From contig JAPNXP010000005.1 in NCBI GenBank assembly GCA_028753945.1, positions 1,860,001-1,924,000 of the forward strand: DNA of 64,000 nucleotides, read 5' to 3'. The notes under the pieces were generated by a model. That model was not told the origin of the DNA. It ran no database searches and saw only the letters and a program-made list of their open reading frames with translations. The position numbers and the translations under genes are program-made. Source of the stretch: Hexactinellida sp. DTS-2022 (taxonomy: Eukaryota > Porifera > Hexactinellida). Positions 1 through 10,663 of the stretch are shown here, piece after piece; position 1 is the first letter of the stretch; each line of letters begins with the position of its first letter.

Positions 1-180
1 TTCAATACTGGGCCACTATAGTATAGTATAGTCGGCACAGTAATAATAATCGGTAACCAAAGCAGTAGATTAGAATTTAGAACTGGGTCACTATACTATA
101 CCATAGTCGTCACAGTAATAATAATAACTAACCAAGGCACTGAGATTAGAACACTATACTATAGTACAGTCGGCACAGTA
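1..180. repeat. palB repeat cluster, 3 units
   Basis: palB is a 30-40 bp unit built around the palindrome ACTATACTATAGTATAGT, flanked by GGGCC on one side and CGGCACAGT on the other. Units are separated by short AT-rich spacers (TAATAATAA) and a 'caaggcactgagattaga'-like linker. Three somewhat diverged units lie here. About 25 units occur in the window, always at the edge of the body modules or HP hairpins described below. No coding potential. Function unknown; it looks like a module of a mobile or satellite-like repeat. Confidence 0.85.
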
Positions 181-186
181 AAAAAA

Positions 187-305
187 ATCCAAAATTGCAG
201 CCTGTGCCGACGCATGTTCCTTTGGTGGCACTATATTTTGGTGGTGGTTTATTGATAGTGCCTCCAAAGGAACATGCAGTCGGCACAGGCTGGAATTTTG
301 GATTT
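187..305. repeat. HP hairpin copy 1 (~120 bp foldback)
   Basis: First of about 19 copies. The left arm starts AATCCAAAATTGCAGCCTG and continues TGTGCCGACGCATGTTCC. The right arm is its near-perfect reverse complement, ending in CAATTTTGGATT. The loop contains ACTATATTTTGGTGGTGG. The arms pair over roughly 50 bp, so a single strand could fold into a long hairpin. Short ORFs crossing it are artefacts of the palindrome. The shared CTGTGCCGAC box links it to palB. Confidence 0.9.
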
Positions 306-1060
306 TTTTTCCCCAAGTCATCAACGTCTCAAGGTGTCAAGAACCATTTGTTAATTGGTCCGAGCCACAATGAACGGTAGATTAATTTGAAGTTTGTTTC
401 TATCATAAACCACCTTGAGTTTAATGCCATTCATTCATTATGTATTGATAATAAATTATATTATTAGTTATTTATTTTAGCAATATTATCCACGGTGAGT
501 TGATTAAAGTCAACAAATTTCATATATTATTTTATTTTATTTAATCCATTGTATAGTGATACTACAATTAAATAGAAGCCAGATGGAATTTATACGTTGA
601 ATCAATTTAATTATCACAAGTTGAAACAATAAAGTAGGATTTAACAAGTAAATCAATATAGTTACTACAGGTTGAAACAATAGAATTAGATTAAATATAA
701 GTATTACAAGTTGAAACAATGGAAATTGATTTAACAGTTTTACTGAATCTGAAGTGTGAGGAAACACAGGGATTGGCACCCCAATAATGGCACAAACCTA
801 GGCTAAATTGAATATTTGTGATTTGCCAAAAGGTGTAGAATTAATTTCTCTATCCGTACATGTAAATTTTATCAAGCTCAATATTAATTATTTCATGTTA
901 TGAGCCATAATTAGTTTAAATAGGTGTTAAAATCATTTGATAAAAAATCGTAACCCCAGGTGCAAATTAGACGGTCACTCCGCAACTACGTGCCAAGGTT
1001 CAGCCCTCAATGTATACAAGTGTGGCCAGGGCACCTGCTACGGAGAAAAAATAATAATAA
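306..1060 (-). repeat. type A body, short form
   Basis: Noncoding repeat body. Read on the minus strand it begins near CTCCGTAG, passes a conserved box TGCACCTGGGGTTACGA, then AT-rich DNA with repeated CAAGTTGAAACAAT / TTTAACAAGTTAAATC motifs, and ends at GACATGGCGAAAAA before an HP. The short form is about 700-750 bp. Stop codons occur in all frames and no gene is visible. Confidence 0.8.
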
Positions 1061-1063
1061 AAA

Positions 1064-1187
1064 AAATCCAAAATTGCAGCCTGTGCCGACGCATGTTCAT
1101 TTGGTGGCACTATATTTTGGTGGTGGTCTATTGATAGTGCCTCCAATGGAACATGCTGTCAGCACAGCTGCAATTTTGGATTTTTTT
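1064..1187. repeat. HP hairpin copy 2
   Basis: Full two-arm copy of the hairpin. The right arm carries CAGCTGCAATTTTGGA. It separates a short from a long type A body. Confidence 0.88.
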
Positions 1188-2285
1188 TTCCGCCATGTCA
1201 TCATCACTATGAAGGTGTTAAAATATTTTAAAAGGTGTTACAGAAGGCATCGACCCTTAGAGTGGCGGAAGTTTCCATTTAGTTCACTTCATTTTAGAGG
1301 TATTCAAGTTTGAGTAGAATATAATAGCTGATGACTCAGCATTTTTTATGTGAGTGTTGGGTCATCACCCAACTTCAACTAACCCATTTTAAATATCGAA
1401 TTAACAAAATTGTAAAAACACATTTTTTTGACGATGTCATCATCACCTCAAGGTGTCAATACCCATTTGTAGAGGTGTTACGTGGCATAAGGATCAATTG
1501 ATAAATTGGAAGTTTGTTTCTATCTTATTTGAATTCTGAGATTTATGATATTTAATTAATTAGTATAAATAATTATTAATATTATTTATAATATAACACC
1601 AATTTCAATGTCAACTTACAATTATTAAGTTAAATTATTTTGTCATAAATAATTAATTAATTAATTTGGTTATCAAATTTCAATTCCGCACACTCGATAA
1701 CCCCTAATACACAAATTGGAAGCATCTATATAAGTCATATACTGACTGAATTAATTATAATTAATTACGTCAGTCCAGTGCAAGAATATTCTCGCAGAAA
1801 TAAATATAATCACTTAATCTGTCGTTGTTGTGGAATGTAAAATCTTAGGTTTCAATTAGAAAATAGAAGCCTACTCGATCTCACAAGTTGAATCAATATA
1901 ATTATTACAAGTTGAAACAATGGAATTAGATTTAACACTTTTACTGAAATTGAAGTGTGAGTAAACAAAGAAATTTCAACCCCCATTTATGGAAGAAATT
2001 AAACCATTTATTGAAGATTTTCTTCACCCATCAGACGCAGAATTTTATGGTGAATCCAAATATGAAATAAAATTTGGGGGTTTAGTAAAACAATTTTTGA
2101 GTTATGGACCAGGCAAAATTTGAAAGGTGTTAAAGATGTGTCAAAGATTTCTTAATCAAAAATCGTGACCCCAGGTGCAAATTAGACGGTCCCATCGCAC
2201 CTACATGCAAAGTTTAAGCCCATCAACTATAAAGCTCTGGCCAGGGCACCGTCTACGGAGAAAAAATAATAATAAAAATAATAAA
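1188..2285 (-). repeat. type A body, long form
   Basis: Same ends as the short body plus an extra ~600 bp segment. That segment contains the motif pair GTTGGGTCATCACCCAAC (itself a palindrome) and a CTCAGAGAT / AATTAATTAGTATAAATAA stretch. Noncoding. Confidence 0.78.
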
Positions 2286-2295
2286 GGCAGTGATT

Positions 2296-2397
2296 CTAAT
2301 ACTGGGCCACTATACTATAGTATAGTCGGCACAGTAAAAATAAAGGCAGTGATTCCAATACTGGGCCACTATACTATAGTATAGTCGGCACAGTAAA
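2296..2397. repeat. palB cluster, 2 units
   Basis: Two intact palB units with 'aaaggcagtgattc' linkers lie between the body start and HP copy 3. Confidence 0.88.
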
Positions 2398-2401
2398 AAA
2401 A

Positions 2402-2522
2402 AATCCAAAATTGCAGCCTGTGCCGACGCATGTTCCTTTGGTGGCACTATATTTTGGTGGTGGTTTATTCATAGTGCCTCCAAAGAAACATGCTGTCGGC
2501 GGAAGCTGCAATTTTGGATTTT
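2402..2522. repeat. HP hairpin copy 3
   Basis: Full hairpin. The right arm has a small change (GGCGGAAGCTGCAA instead of GGCACAGCTGCAA). Confidence 0.88.
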
Positions 2523-3600
2523 TTTTTTCCGCCAATTCATCATCACTATAAAGGTGTTAAATTATTTCAGAAAGGTGTTTCAGAATGCTACGACCCTTAG
2601 AGTGGTGGAAGTTTCCATTTAGTTCACTTCATTTTAGAGATATTCAAGTTTGAGTAGAATATAATAGCTAATGACTCAGCATATTTGATGTGAGTGTTGG
2701 GTCATCACCCAACATCAACTAACCTATTTTAAATATCGAATTAGCAAAATTGTAAAAACACATTTTTTTAACGATGTCATCATCACCTCAAGGGTGTCAA
2801 GACCCACTTATATAGGTGGCACGTGCCATAAGGACCAATTGATAAATTGAAAGTTTGTTTCTATCTTCTATGATCTCTGAGATTTATGATATTTAATTAA
2901 TTAGTATAAATAATTATTAATAATATTTATAATTTAACACCAATTTCAATGTCAACTTATATTTATTAAGTTTAATTATTTTGTCATAAATAATTAATTA
3001 ATTAATTTGGCTATCAAATTTCAATTCCGCACACTCGATAACCCATAATAAACAAATTGGGAGCATCTATATAAGTCATATACTGACTGTATTAATTAGA
3101 ATTAATTACGTCAGTATATTAACAGTGTAAGAGTATTCTTGCAGAAGGAAATATAATCACATAATCTGTCGTTGTTATGGAATGTAGAATCTTAGTTTTC
3201 AATTGGAAAATAGAAGCCTACTCGATCTCACAAGTTGAATCAATATAATAATAACGAGTTGAAACATTAGAATAAGATTTAACACTTTCAATTGTACTGA
3301 AGTGTTAGTAAACAAAGGAAACTTGCAACTCATTTGTGGCACAAACTAAGTACAATTTGAAAATTCGTGCACTGTGAAAAGGTGTAGAATTTAATTCTCT
3401 ATCGAATGCATATAAATTTAATTTTCGGGTACTATTTATTGTTCCTGTTTCAATATTAAACAGGTGCAAAAATGTGTCCAAAAAAATGTAATAAAAAATC
3501 GTGACACCAGGTGCACATCTGTAACCCATGAGACACATATCCTGAAAATTTGTGCTCTTAGTTAATTAAACTCTGTTCTGTGGATGAGCTACGGATAAAT
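2523..3600 (-). repeat. type C body
   Basis: This body shares its HP-proximal half with the type A long form. At its other end (minus-strand start) it has a different leader containing CTCCACAGAACAGAG-like sequence and GTCTCATGGGTTACAGATGT, then the common box TGCACCTGGTGTCACGA. Noncoding. Confidence 0.75.
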
Positions 3601-3639
3601 AATAATAATAATAACAACAAACCAAAGCACTAAGATTAG

Positions 3640-3880
3640 AACTGGGCCACTATACTATAGTATAGTCGGCACAGTAATAAATAAAGGCAGTGATTTCAAT
3701 ACTGGGCCACTATACTATAGTATAGTCGGCACAGTAAAAATAATAATAAAGGCAGTGATTCCAATACTGGGCCACTATACTATAGTATAGTCGGCACAGT
3801 AATAAAATATATAATAATAATAATAAAGGCAGTGATTCCAATACTGGGCCACTATACTATAGTATAGTCGGCACAGTAAA
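3640..3880. repeat. palB cluster, 4 units
   Basis: Four palB units in direct tandem with variable TAATAATAA spacers, ending directly at an HP hairpin. Confidence 0.9.
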
Positions 3881-3996
3881 AATCCAAAATTGCAGCCTGT
3901 GCCGACGCATGTTCCTTTGGTGGCACTATATTTTGATGGTTATATTGATAGTGCCTCCAAAGGAACATGCTGTCGGCACAGCTGCAATTTTGGATT
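3881..3996. repeat. HP hairpin copy 4
   Basis: Full two-arm hairpin with a slightly shortened loop. It directly abuts the palB array. Confidence 0.88.
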
Positions 3997-4468
3997 TTCT
4001 TTTCGAGATGTCATCATCACCATGAAGGTGTTAAATTATTTTAGAAAGGTGTTTCAAAGGCAACGACCCTTAGTGAGTTGGAAGTTTCGTTTTAGCTCAC
4101 TTCATTTCAAAGATATTCAAGTTTCAGTGGAATATAATAAGTCATGAGTCAGCATTTTTTATGTGAGTGTTGGGTGATCACCCAACATCAACCAACCCAT
4201 TCGAAGTATAGAATTCACAAAATTGTAAAAACACATTTTTTTGACGATGTCATCATCACTTCAAGGTGTCAAGACCCATTTGTAGAGGTGTTATGTGGCA
4301 TAAGGATCAATTGATAAATTGGAAGTTTGTTTCTATATTATTTGATTTCTGAGATAAATGAAATTTAGCTAATTAGTATAAATATTTAATTAATCTATTA
4401 ATAATATAACACCATTATTATGTACAGCAAATAAATGAAGTTCAATTGTTTGCAATTATTATTAATTA
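3997..4468 (-). repeat. type A/C body, truncated
   Basis: Contains the TGTTGGGTGATCACCCAACA palindrome and the AATTAGTATAAAT stretch seen in long bodies, then stops at a palB unit. It is the last minus-oriented body before the orientation of the array flips. Confidence 0.72.
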
Positions 4469-4495
4469 CTGTGCCGACTATACTATAGTATAGTG

Positions 4496-5063
4496 CAGAG
4501 TTGTGGATTTGATTTGATTTGATTTGATTTGGATTTGATTTGGATTTGATTTGGATGGATTTGATGCATTTTAAAAGGAAAATGATTTGATTTGATTTGG
4601 ATTTGATTGACTATTATTTGATTTGATTTGGATTTGATTTAATGTTTGAGTCAAATCCTTTTTAAAATGTAATTTAGCTATACGTACGTATTCATCTGTT
4701 GCTATGATCTTTCTATATCATAAAGTACACTGTCGCATAATTATTGAAACTATAATCTATTATTACCCGCCGCCACGGCCCACAGGGTTGCCATGGGAAC
4801 CCTTACTCCACACGAAACCTTGAAATTTATTAGTGTACCACAGCTTGCGTATAACCGGCATCTGTATTTGGATTTGATTTAGATGGATTTGATTTGGATT
4901 TGATTTGGATTTGATTTGGATGGATTTGATTTGTATTTGATTTGATTTGGATGGATTTGATTTGGATTGAATTAGATTTGGATTTGATTTGGATGGATTT
5001 GATTTGGATTTGATTTGATTTGATTTGGATTTGAATTAAATATCAATCAAATCCACAACTCTG
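4496..5063. mobile_element. hAT-type MITE with GATTTG-repeat interior
   Basis: The termini are inverted: CAGAGTTGTGGATTTGATT at the left, AATCAAATCCACAACTCTG at the right. The flanks are a perfect 8 bp direct repeat GTATAGTG (4488-4495 and 5064-5071), the hAT signature. The element has landed inside a palB unit. Its interior is mostly degenerate GATTTG/GGATTT repeats, with a unique block (about 4660-4865) containing TACGTACGTA and a GC-rich CCGCCGCCACGG stretch. No ORF. Confidence 0.88.
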
Positions 5064-5228
5064 GTATAGTGGCCCAGTATTGGTCTTAGTGCTTTGGTTT
5101 TTTTTACTGTGCCGACTATACTATAGTATAGTGGCCCAGTATTGGTCTTAGTGCCTTGGATGTTTTTTTTTTTACTGTGCCGACTATACTATAGTATAGT
5201 GGCCCAGTATTGGTCTTAGTGCCTTGGA
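5064..5228. repeat. palB cluster, 3 units (first one split by a MITE)
   Basis: Two full units plus the right part of the unit whose left part is at 4469-4495. Here they read in the opposite direction to the clusters at 1-4 kb. The modules to the right are plus-oriented, so the array inverts at this point. Confidence 0.86.
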
Positions 5229-5235
5229 TGTTTTT

Positions 5236-6546
5236 TTTTTGTTTTCTCCGTGTCGCCTCCCCAGGCTAAACCATAAGTGCTAGAGCTCTGAGATTTTCAG
5301 AATAGGTGTCTGGTTGTTGATTAATGTGCACTTCGTGGCCTGATTTTTCAATTTCGACTTGAGAAAATTTTTAACGGGACTTTTAGCTTTTTTTGTCCCA
5401 CAAGAAAATAAATGCAATAACAAGAAAATTTTTAGAATCATTAGTATCAGAAAAGTATTTTTCAACTGATAGCTCTTCACGATCTTTTTAATCCGTCCTC
5501 ATTTTCCTGAGAATTAGGCTCAAAGTTGCCACAATTGACCCTCAACTTTCTAAAATCGTAAATTCATTAATATTCAATTATGCAATTATTTCGTGGTTTC
5601 GATGAATAACTACTATTTAATATTTATGAATAATTCAATTAGATTCAGTGTTATTTCGATTCAAGTTATTGTTGATATTATAATCACAATAAAGAATTCT
5701 AGTATATATGAATAACTAATTTACATTCAATAGCTATTACTATACAAATCTATTTCTGATATCAAAGTTACAATAAGTTATTATATTGTAAATGAATAAT
5801 TCAATTTGATTCAATAGCTGCTACTATATAAATCGATTTCTAATACTAGTTGTATTGAAGTTTTCTCCTATATGAAAATTCATTTCACTCAACAATTATT
5901 CAATTTCAGAACGATTTCTGATATTCAAACAATGGATTAATGAGATGGAATATTTATTTGTATAAATATTTTTCTATGTGTGTGCTTGGTGCCCGAAATT
6001 TATCAGAGTGTAAGGGGGGGGTTTATAACGCATTTATAATGGAAATATAAACTTAATCCCATATGTCATTCAAAGTAAGCGAGTATGCTGATTTCAATTT
6101 TAAAAAGATGACTGATATACAAACAATGGATTAATGAAATTGAATATCTATTAAATGACTATTCGACTGTGTGCGTGTTTGGTGCCCGAATTGTATTAGA
6201 GTGATAGGGGGTTATAATGGGAATATAAACTTAATCCCTTTTGTATTCGAAGTAAACAAGTATGCTGATTTCCAATTTTTAACAGTGTATTAATATTCAA
6301 TGGATTAAAGCAAATTAAATTAAATTGGGAATTTATTTACTTAACTCAACTCACAGTGGATAACATTGCTAAAATAATTAACTAAATAATATAATTTATT
6401 ATCAATACATAATGAATGAATAGCATTAAACTCAAGATGGTTCTAGATAGAAATACACTTCAAATTCAACAATCGTTCCTTTGTCCCGTAACAATTTGTT
6501 AAATGAGTCTCAACACCATGAGGCGTTCATGACATGGTGAAAAAAA
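5236..6546 (+). repeat. type B body, copy 1
   Basis: Begins CTCCGTGTCGCCTCCCCAGG and ends GACATGGTGAAAAA before HP. An internal part (about 5960-6280) has TGTGTGCTTGGTGCCCGAAA, G-runs and AAGTAAGCGAGTATGCTGAT. This resembles the Helitron 5' region near 62.5 kb on the opposite strand. Two short minus ORFs are conserved between copies 1 and 2 but only because the whole body is. They lack recognisable domains and are not called as genes. Confidence 0.82.
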
Positions 6547-6662
6547 AATCCAAAATTGCAGCTGTGCGACAGAATGTTCCATTGGAGGCACTATCAATAG
6601 ACCACCACCAAAATATAGTGCCACCAAGGAACATGCGTCGGCACAGGCTGCAATTTTGGATT
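6547..6662. repeat. HP hairpin copy 5
   Basis: Full hairpin between type B copies 1 and 2. The arms differ by a few substitutions. Confidence 0.88.
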
Positions 6663-6667
6663 TTTTT

Positions 6668-7964
6668 TTTTTTTTCCCTCCGTGTCGCCTCCCCAGGCTA
6701 AACCATAAGTGCTAGAGCTATGAGATTTTCAGGATAGGTGTCTGGTTGTTGATTAATGTGCACTTCGTGGCCTGATTTTTCAATTTCGACTTGGAAAATC
6801 TTTTAACGGGACTTTTAGCTTTTTTTGTCCCACAAGAAAATAAATGCAATAACAAAAATTTTTCTTGAATCATTAGTATCAGAAAAGTATTTTGCAACTG
6901 ATAGCTCTTCACGATTTTTTTAATCCGTCCTCATTTTCCTGAGAATTAGGCTCAAAGTTGCCACAATTGACCCTCAACTTTCTAAAATCGTAAATTCATT
7001 AATATTCAATTATGCAATTATTTCGTGGTTTCGATGAATAACTACTATTTAATATTTATGAATAATTCAATTAGATTCAGTGTTATTTCGATTCAAGTTA
7101 TTGTTGATATTATAATCACAATAAAGAATTCTAGTATATATGAATAACTAATTTACATTCAATAGCTATTACTATACAAATCTATTTCTGATATCATAGT
7201 TACAATAATTTATTCTATTTATATGAATAATTCAATTTGATTCATTAGTATATAAATCGATTTCTAATACAATAGTTGTATTAAAGTTTTCTCCTATATG
7301 AAAATTCAATTTCACTCAACAGTTATTCAATTTCAGAACGATTTCTGATATTCAAACAATGGATTAATGAGATGGGATATCTATTTGTATAAATATTTGT
7401 CTATTTGTGTGCTTGGTGCCCGAAATGTATTAGAGTGTAAGGGGGGGGGTTTATAAATTATTACGTATAATGGAAATATAAACTTAATCCCATATGTCAT
7501 TCAAAGTAAGCGAGTATGCTGATTTCAATTTTAAAACGATGACTGATATACAAACAATGGATTAATGAAATGGAATATCTATTAAATGACTATTCGTCTG
7601 TGCGTGTTTGGTGGTCGAATTGTATTAGAGTGATAGGGGGTTATAATAGGAATATAAACTAGATCCCTTTTGTCATTCTAAGTAAACAAGTATGCTGATT
7701 TCCAATTTTAAACAGTATATTAATATTCAATGGATTAAAGCAAATTAAATTAAATTGGAAATTTGTTTACTTAACTCAACTCAACTCACATTGCTAAAAT
7801 AATTAACTATTTATATCATTTATTATCTATACATAATGAATGAATGGCATTAAACCCAAGATGGTTCAAGATAGAAATAATTTAAAATCAACAATGGTTC
7901 CTTTGTCCCGTACAACTTGTTAAATGAGACTAAACACTATGAGGTGTTCATGACATGGCGAAAA
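6668..7964 (+). repeat. type B body, copy 2
   Basis: Near-identical head-to-tail copy of 5236-6546. The repeat step is about 1.43 kb. Differences are small indels and substitutions, which indicates recent amplification. Confidence 0.85.
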
Positions 7965-7965
7965 A

Positions 7966-8082
7966 AATCCAAAATTGCAGCTGTGCCACAAGCGTGTTCC
8001 TTTGGAGGCACTATCAATAAACCACCACCAAAATATAGTGCCACAAAAGGAACATGCGTCGGCACAGCTGCAATTTTGGATT
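7966..8082. repeat. HP hairpin copy 6
   Basis: Full hairpin with a near-perfect stem. ORFs appear on both strands across it purely because it is palindromic. Confidence 0.88.
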
Positions 8083-9178
8083 TTTTTTTTTTTCTCCGTG
8101 TCGCCTCCCAAGGCTAAACCATAAGTGCTAGAGCTCTGAGATTTTCAGGATAGGTGTCTGGTTGTTGATTAATGTGCACTTCGTGGCCTGATTTTTCAAT
8201 TTCGACTTGGGAAAATTTTTAACGGGACTTTTAGCTTTTTTTGTCCCTTAAGAAAATAAAGCAATAACAAGAAAATTTTTCGAATCATTAGTATCAGAAA
8301 AAGTATTTTGCAACTGATAGCTCTTCACGATTTTTTTTAATACGTCCTCATTTTCCTGAGAATTAGGCTCAAAGTTGCCACAATTCACCCTTAACTTTCT
8401 AAAATAGAAATTTAATTAATATTCAATTATGCAATTATTTCGTGGTTTCGATGAATAACTACTATTTATGAATAATTCAATTAGATTCAGTGTTATTTCG
8501 ATTCAAGTTATTGTTGATATCATAATTACAATAAAAAATTCTTGTATATATGAATAACTAATTTACATTCAATAGCTATTACTATACAAATCTATTTCTG
8601 ATATCATAGTTACAATAAAGTATTATATTGTAAATGAATAATTCAATTTGATTCAATAGCTGCTACTATATAAATCGATTTCTAATACATAGTTGTATTA
8701 AAGTTTTCTCCTATATGAAAATTCAATTTCGCTCAACAGTTATTCAATTTCAGAATGATTTCTGATATTCAAACAATGGATTAATGAGATGGAATATCTA
8801 TTTGTATAAATATTTGTCTATGTGTGTGCTTGGTGCCCGAAATGTATCAGAGTGTAAGGGGGGGTTTATAACGCATTAATAATGGAAATATAAACTTAAT
8901 CCCATATGTAATTCAAAGTAAGCGAGTATGCTGATTTCAATTTTAAAACGATGACTGATATACAAACAATGGATTAATGAATTGGTATATCTATTAAATG
9001 ACTATTCGTCTGTGTGCGTGTTTGGTGCCCGAAATTGTATTAGAGTGATAGGGGGGTCTAAAACGCATGTATAATGAAAATATAAACTTAAACTCAAGAT
9101 GGTTTAAGATAGAAAGGAGCATGAAATTTATCAAACGTTCCTTTGTCCCGTAACAAATTGATAAATGGGTGTAAACAC

Positions 9179-9565
9179 TAGGGCTGAAACGAATATACCG
9201 AATATTCGTTCGAAATGATTGAACGAATATTCGTTCGTTACGAAATGAATATTCGTTTGGACGAATATTAGATAGAAACAGATATTCGTTGACTAATTTT
9301 GGACAACAACAAGACTTTTGTATAGCTTGGAGATATCGTAAATATAAATTCCTACCTAAACTAGCTGATTATTAGCTAACTTGTGCATAATACACTTTGT
9401 AACTATTATTATACCATTGTAACATTATGAAAAACCTATTTTCCAATGTATTTTGTCTCTAGAAATTGATTTAATGCTTAGTCATGCAAACGAACGAATA
9501 TTCGAATATTCGTTCGTTTAGAAAAAGGTTCGTTCGTTACATTTCGAATATTCGTTTCAGCCCTA
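9179..9565. mobile_element. hAT-type MITE (387 bp) with GTAAACAC duplication
   Basis: Inverted ends TAGGGCTGAAACGAATAT and ATATTCGTTTCAGCCCTA. Perfect 8 bp target-site duplication GTAAACAC at 9171-9178 and 9566-9573. Subterminal regions are rich in GAACGAATATTCGTTC palindromes. Noncoding. Confidence 0.93.
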
Positions 9566-9581
9566 GTAAACACCATGTGAC

Positions 9582-9848
9582 CAGGGGCGGATCCAGGGGG
9601 CCTGGGCCCACCCTTCAAAAATGAAATTGACTGAAATTTAGCTGAAAATGACAAAATAATTAAGAAACTTCAGCCTCAAGTTTGAATTATGGCTCATTAT
9701 AAAGAAATTAGCGTTTAAAATGACTTCTGAGTGTATATAACCCAAAGAAAATCTGGGGGGTTACCCCCAATATCCCCTTATAAGTTGCTCACTACGCTCG
9801 CATTATTTCTTGAGCCCCCCCTTTTCAACATGTCTGGATCTGCCACTG
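9582..9848. mobile_element. hAT-like MITE with 5 bp flanking repeat
   Basis: Termini CAGGGGCGGATCCAG and CTGGATCTGCCACTG form imperfect inverted repeats typical of hAT-like elements. The immediate flanks share only GTGAC (9577-9581, 9849-9853), suggesting a 5 bp rather than 8 bp target duplication. The short plus ORFs inside have no recognisable domain. Confidence 0.8.
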
Positions 9849-9874
9849 GTGACGTTCAAGACATGGCGAAAAAA

Positions 9875-9991
9875 AATCCAAAATTGCAGCTGTGCGACAG
9901 CATGTTGCATTGGAGGCACTATTAATAGACAACCACCAAAATATAGTGCCACCAAAGGAACATGCGTCGGCACAGGCTGCAATTTTGGATT
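9875..9991. repeat. HP hairpin copy 7
   Basis: Full hairpin. It ends in a T-run and is followed by a body in the opposite orientation, so array polarity changes here too. Confidence 0.87.
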
Positions 9992-10615
9992 TTTTTTAAT
10001 TTAATTTCACTATCATATTTGAATTCAGCGCACTCGATAACCCCAATAATCTAATTGGAACTGTCTCTATAAGTTAAACACAGAGCGAATTAATTAGAAT
10101 TAATTATGTCATGTATCCATTGTGCAAGAATATTATAAGCAGAAATAAATATAATCACATAATCTGTCGTTGTTATGGAATGTAAAATCGTAGTTTTCAA
10201 TTGGAAAATAGAAGCCTAACCGATCTCACAAGTTGAATCAATATAATAATAACGAGTTGAAACAATAGAATTAGATTTAACACTTTCAATTGAACTGATG
10301 TGTTAGTAAACAAAGGAAATTTACAACTCAATAGTGGCTCAAACGAAGCGGAATTTGAAAATTCGTGCACTGTGAAAAGGTGTAGAATTTAATTCCCTAT
10401 CGAATGCATATAAATTAAATATTCGCGCACTGTTTATTGTTCTTTTTCTAACATTAAACAGGTGCAAAAATGTGGCCAAAAATTTGTAATAATAAATCGT
10501 AACCCTAGGTGCACATCTGTAACCCATGAGACACATACCCTCAAATTTTGGGTTCTTAGTTAATTAAACTCTGTTCAGTGGATGAGCTACGGAAGAATAA
10601 TAATAATAATAACCA
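9992..10615 (-). repeat. type C body, partial
   Basis: Minus-oriented partial body with the type C leader (ACCCATGAGACACAT, GATGAGCTACGGA on plus) and the CTAGGTGCACATCTG variant of the conserved box. Adjoins a palB unit at 10.62 kb. Confidence 0.75.
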
Positions 10616-10663
10616 AGGCACTAAGACCAATACTGGGCCACTATACTATAGTATAGTCGGCAC
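10616..10663. repeat. palB unit, left part, split by the MULE
   Basis: The unit runs up to AGTCGGCAC (10655-10663), which is repeated at 11942-11950 on the far side of the inserted MULE. Confidence 0.88.

Larger units (their letters stand above)
8090..9873 (+). repeat. type B body, copy 3, with two inserted MITEs
   Basis: Third tandem copy of the type B body. The end is rearranged and interrupted by two independent hAT-type insertions (9179-9565 and 9582-9848). The canonical tail GACATGGCGAAAAAA follows at about 9858. Confidence 0.8.

Noticed and set aside
195-380. ORF of 61 codons across HP copy 1, with similar ORFs at many other HPs (starting MQPVPTHVPLVALYFGG-like)
   Set aside because: The same peptide recurs at many HP copies, on either strand, only because the hairpin sequence is repeated and palindromic. 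There is no domain, and frames end at random in the bodies.
5280-5480. Conserved 64-66 codon minus ORF in type B copies 1 and 2 (MKSYQL..NTFLILMI)
   Set aside because: Conserved because the whole body is near-identical DNA. Copies 3 and 4 lose the frame through small indels, so selection on protein is not supported.
7917-8117. Overlapping ORFs on both strands near HP copy 6
   Set aside because: A perfect consequence of an inverted repeat; each strand encodes nearly the same peptide.
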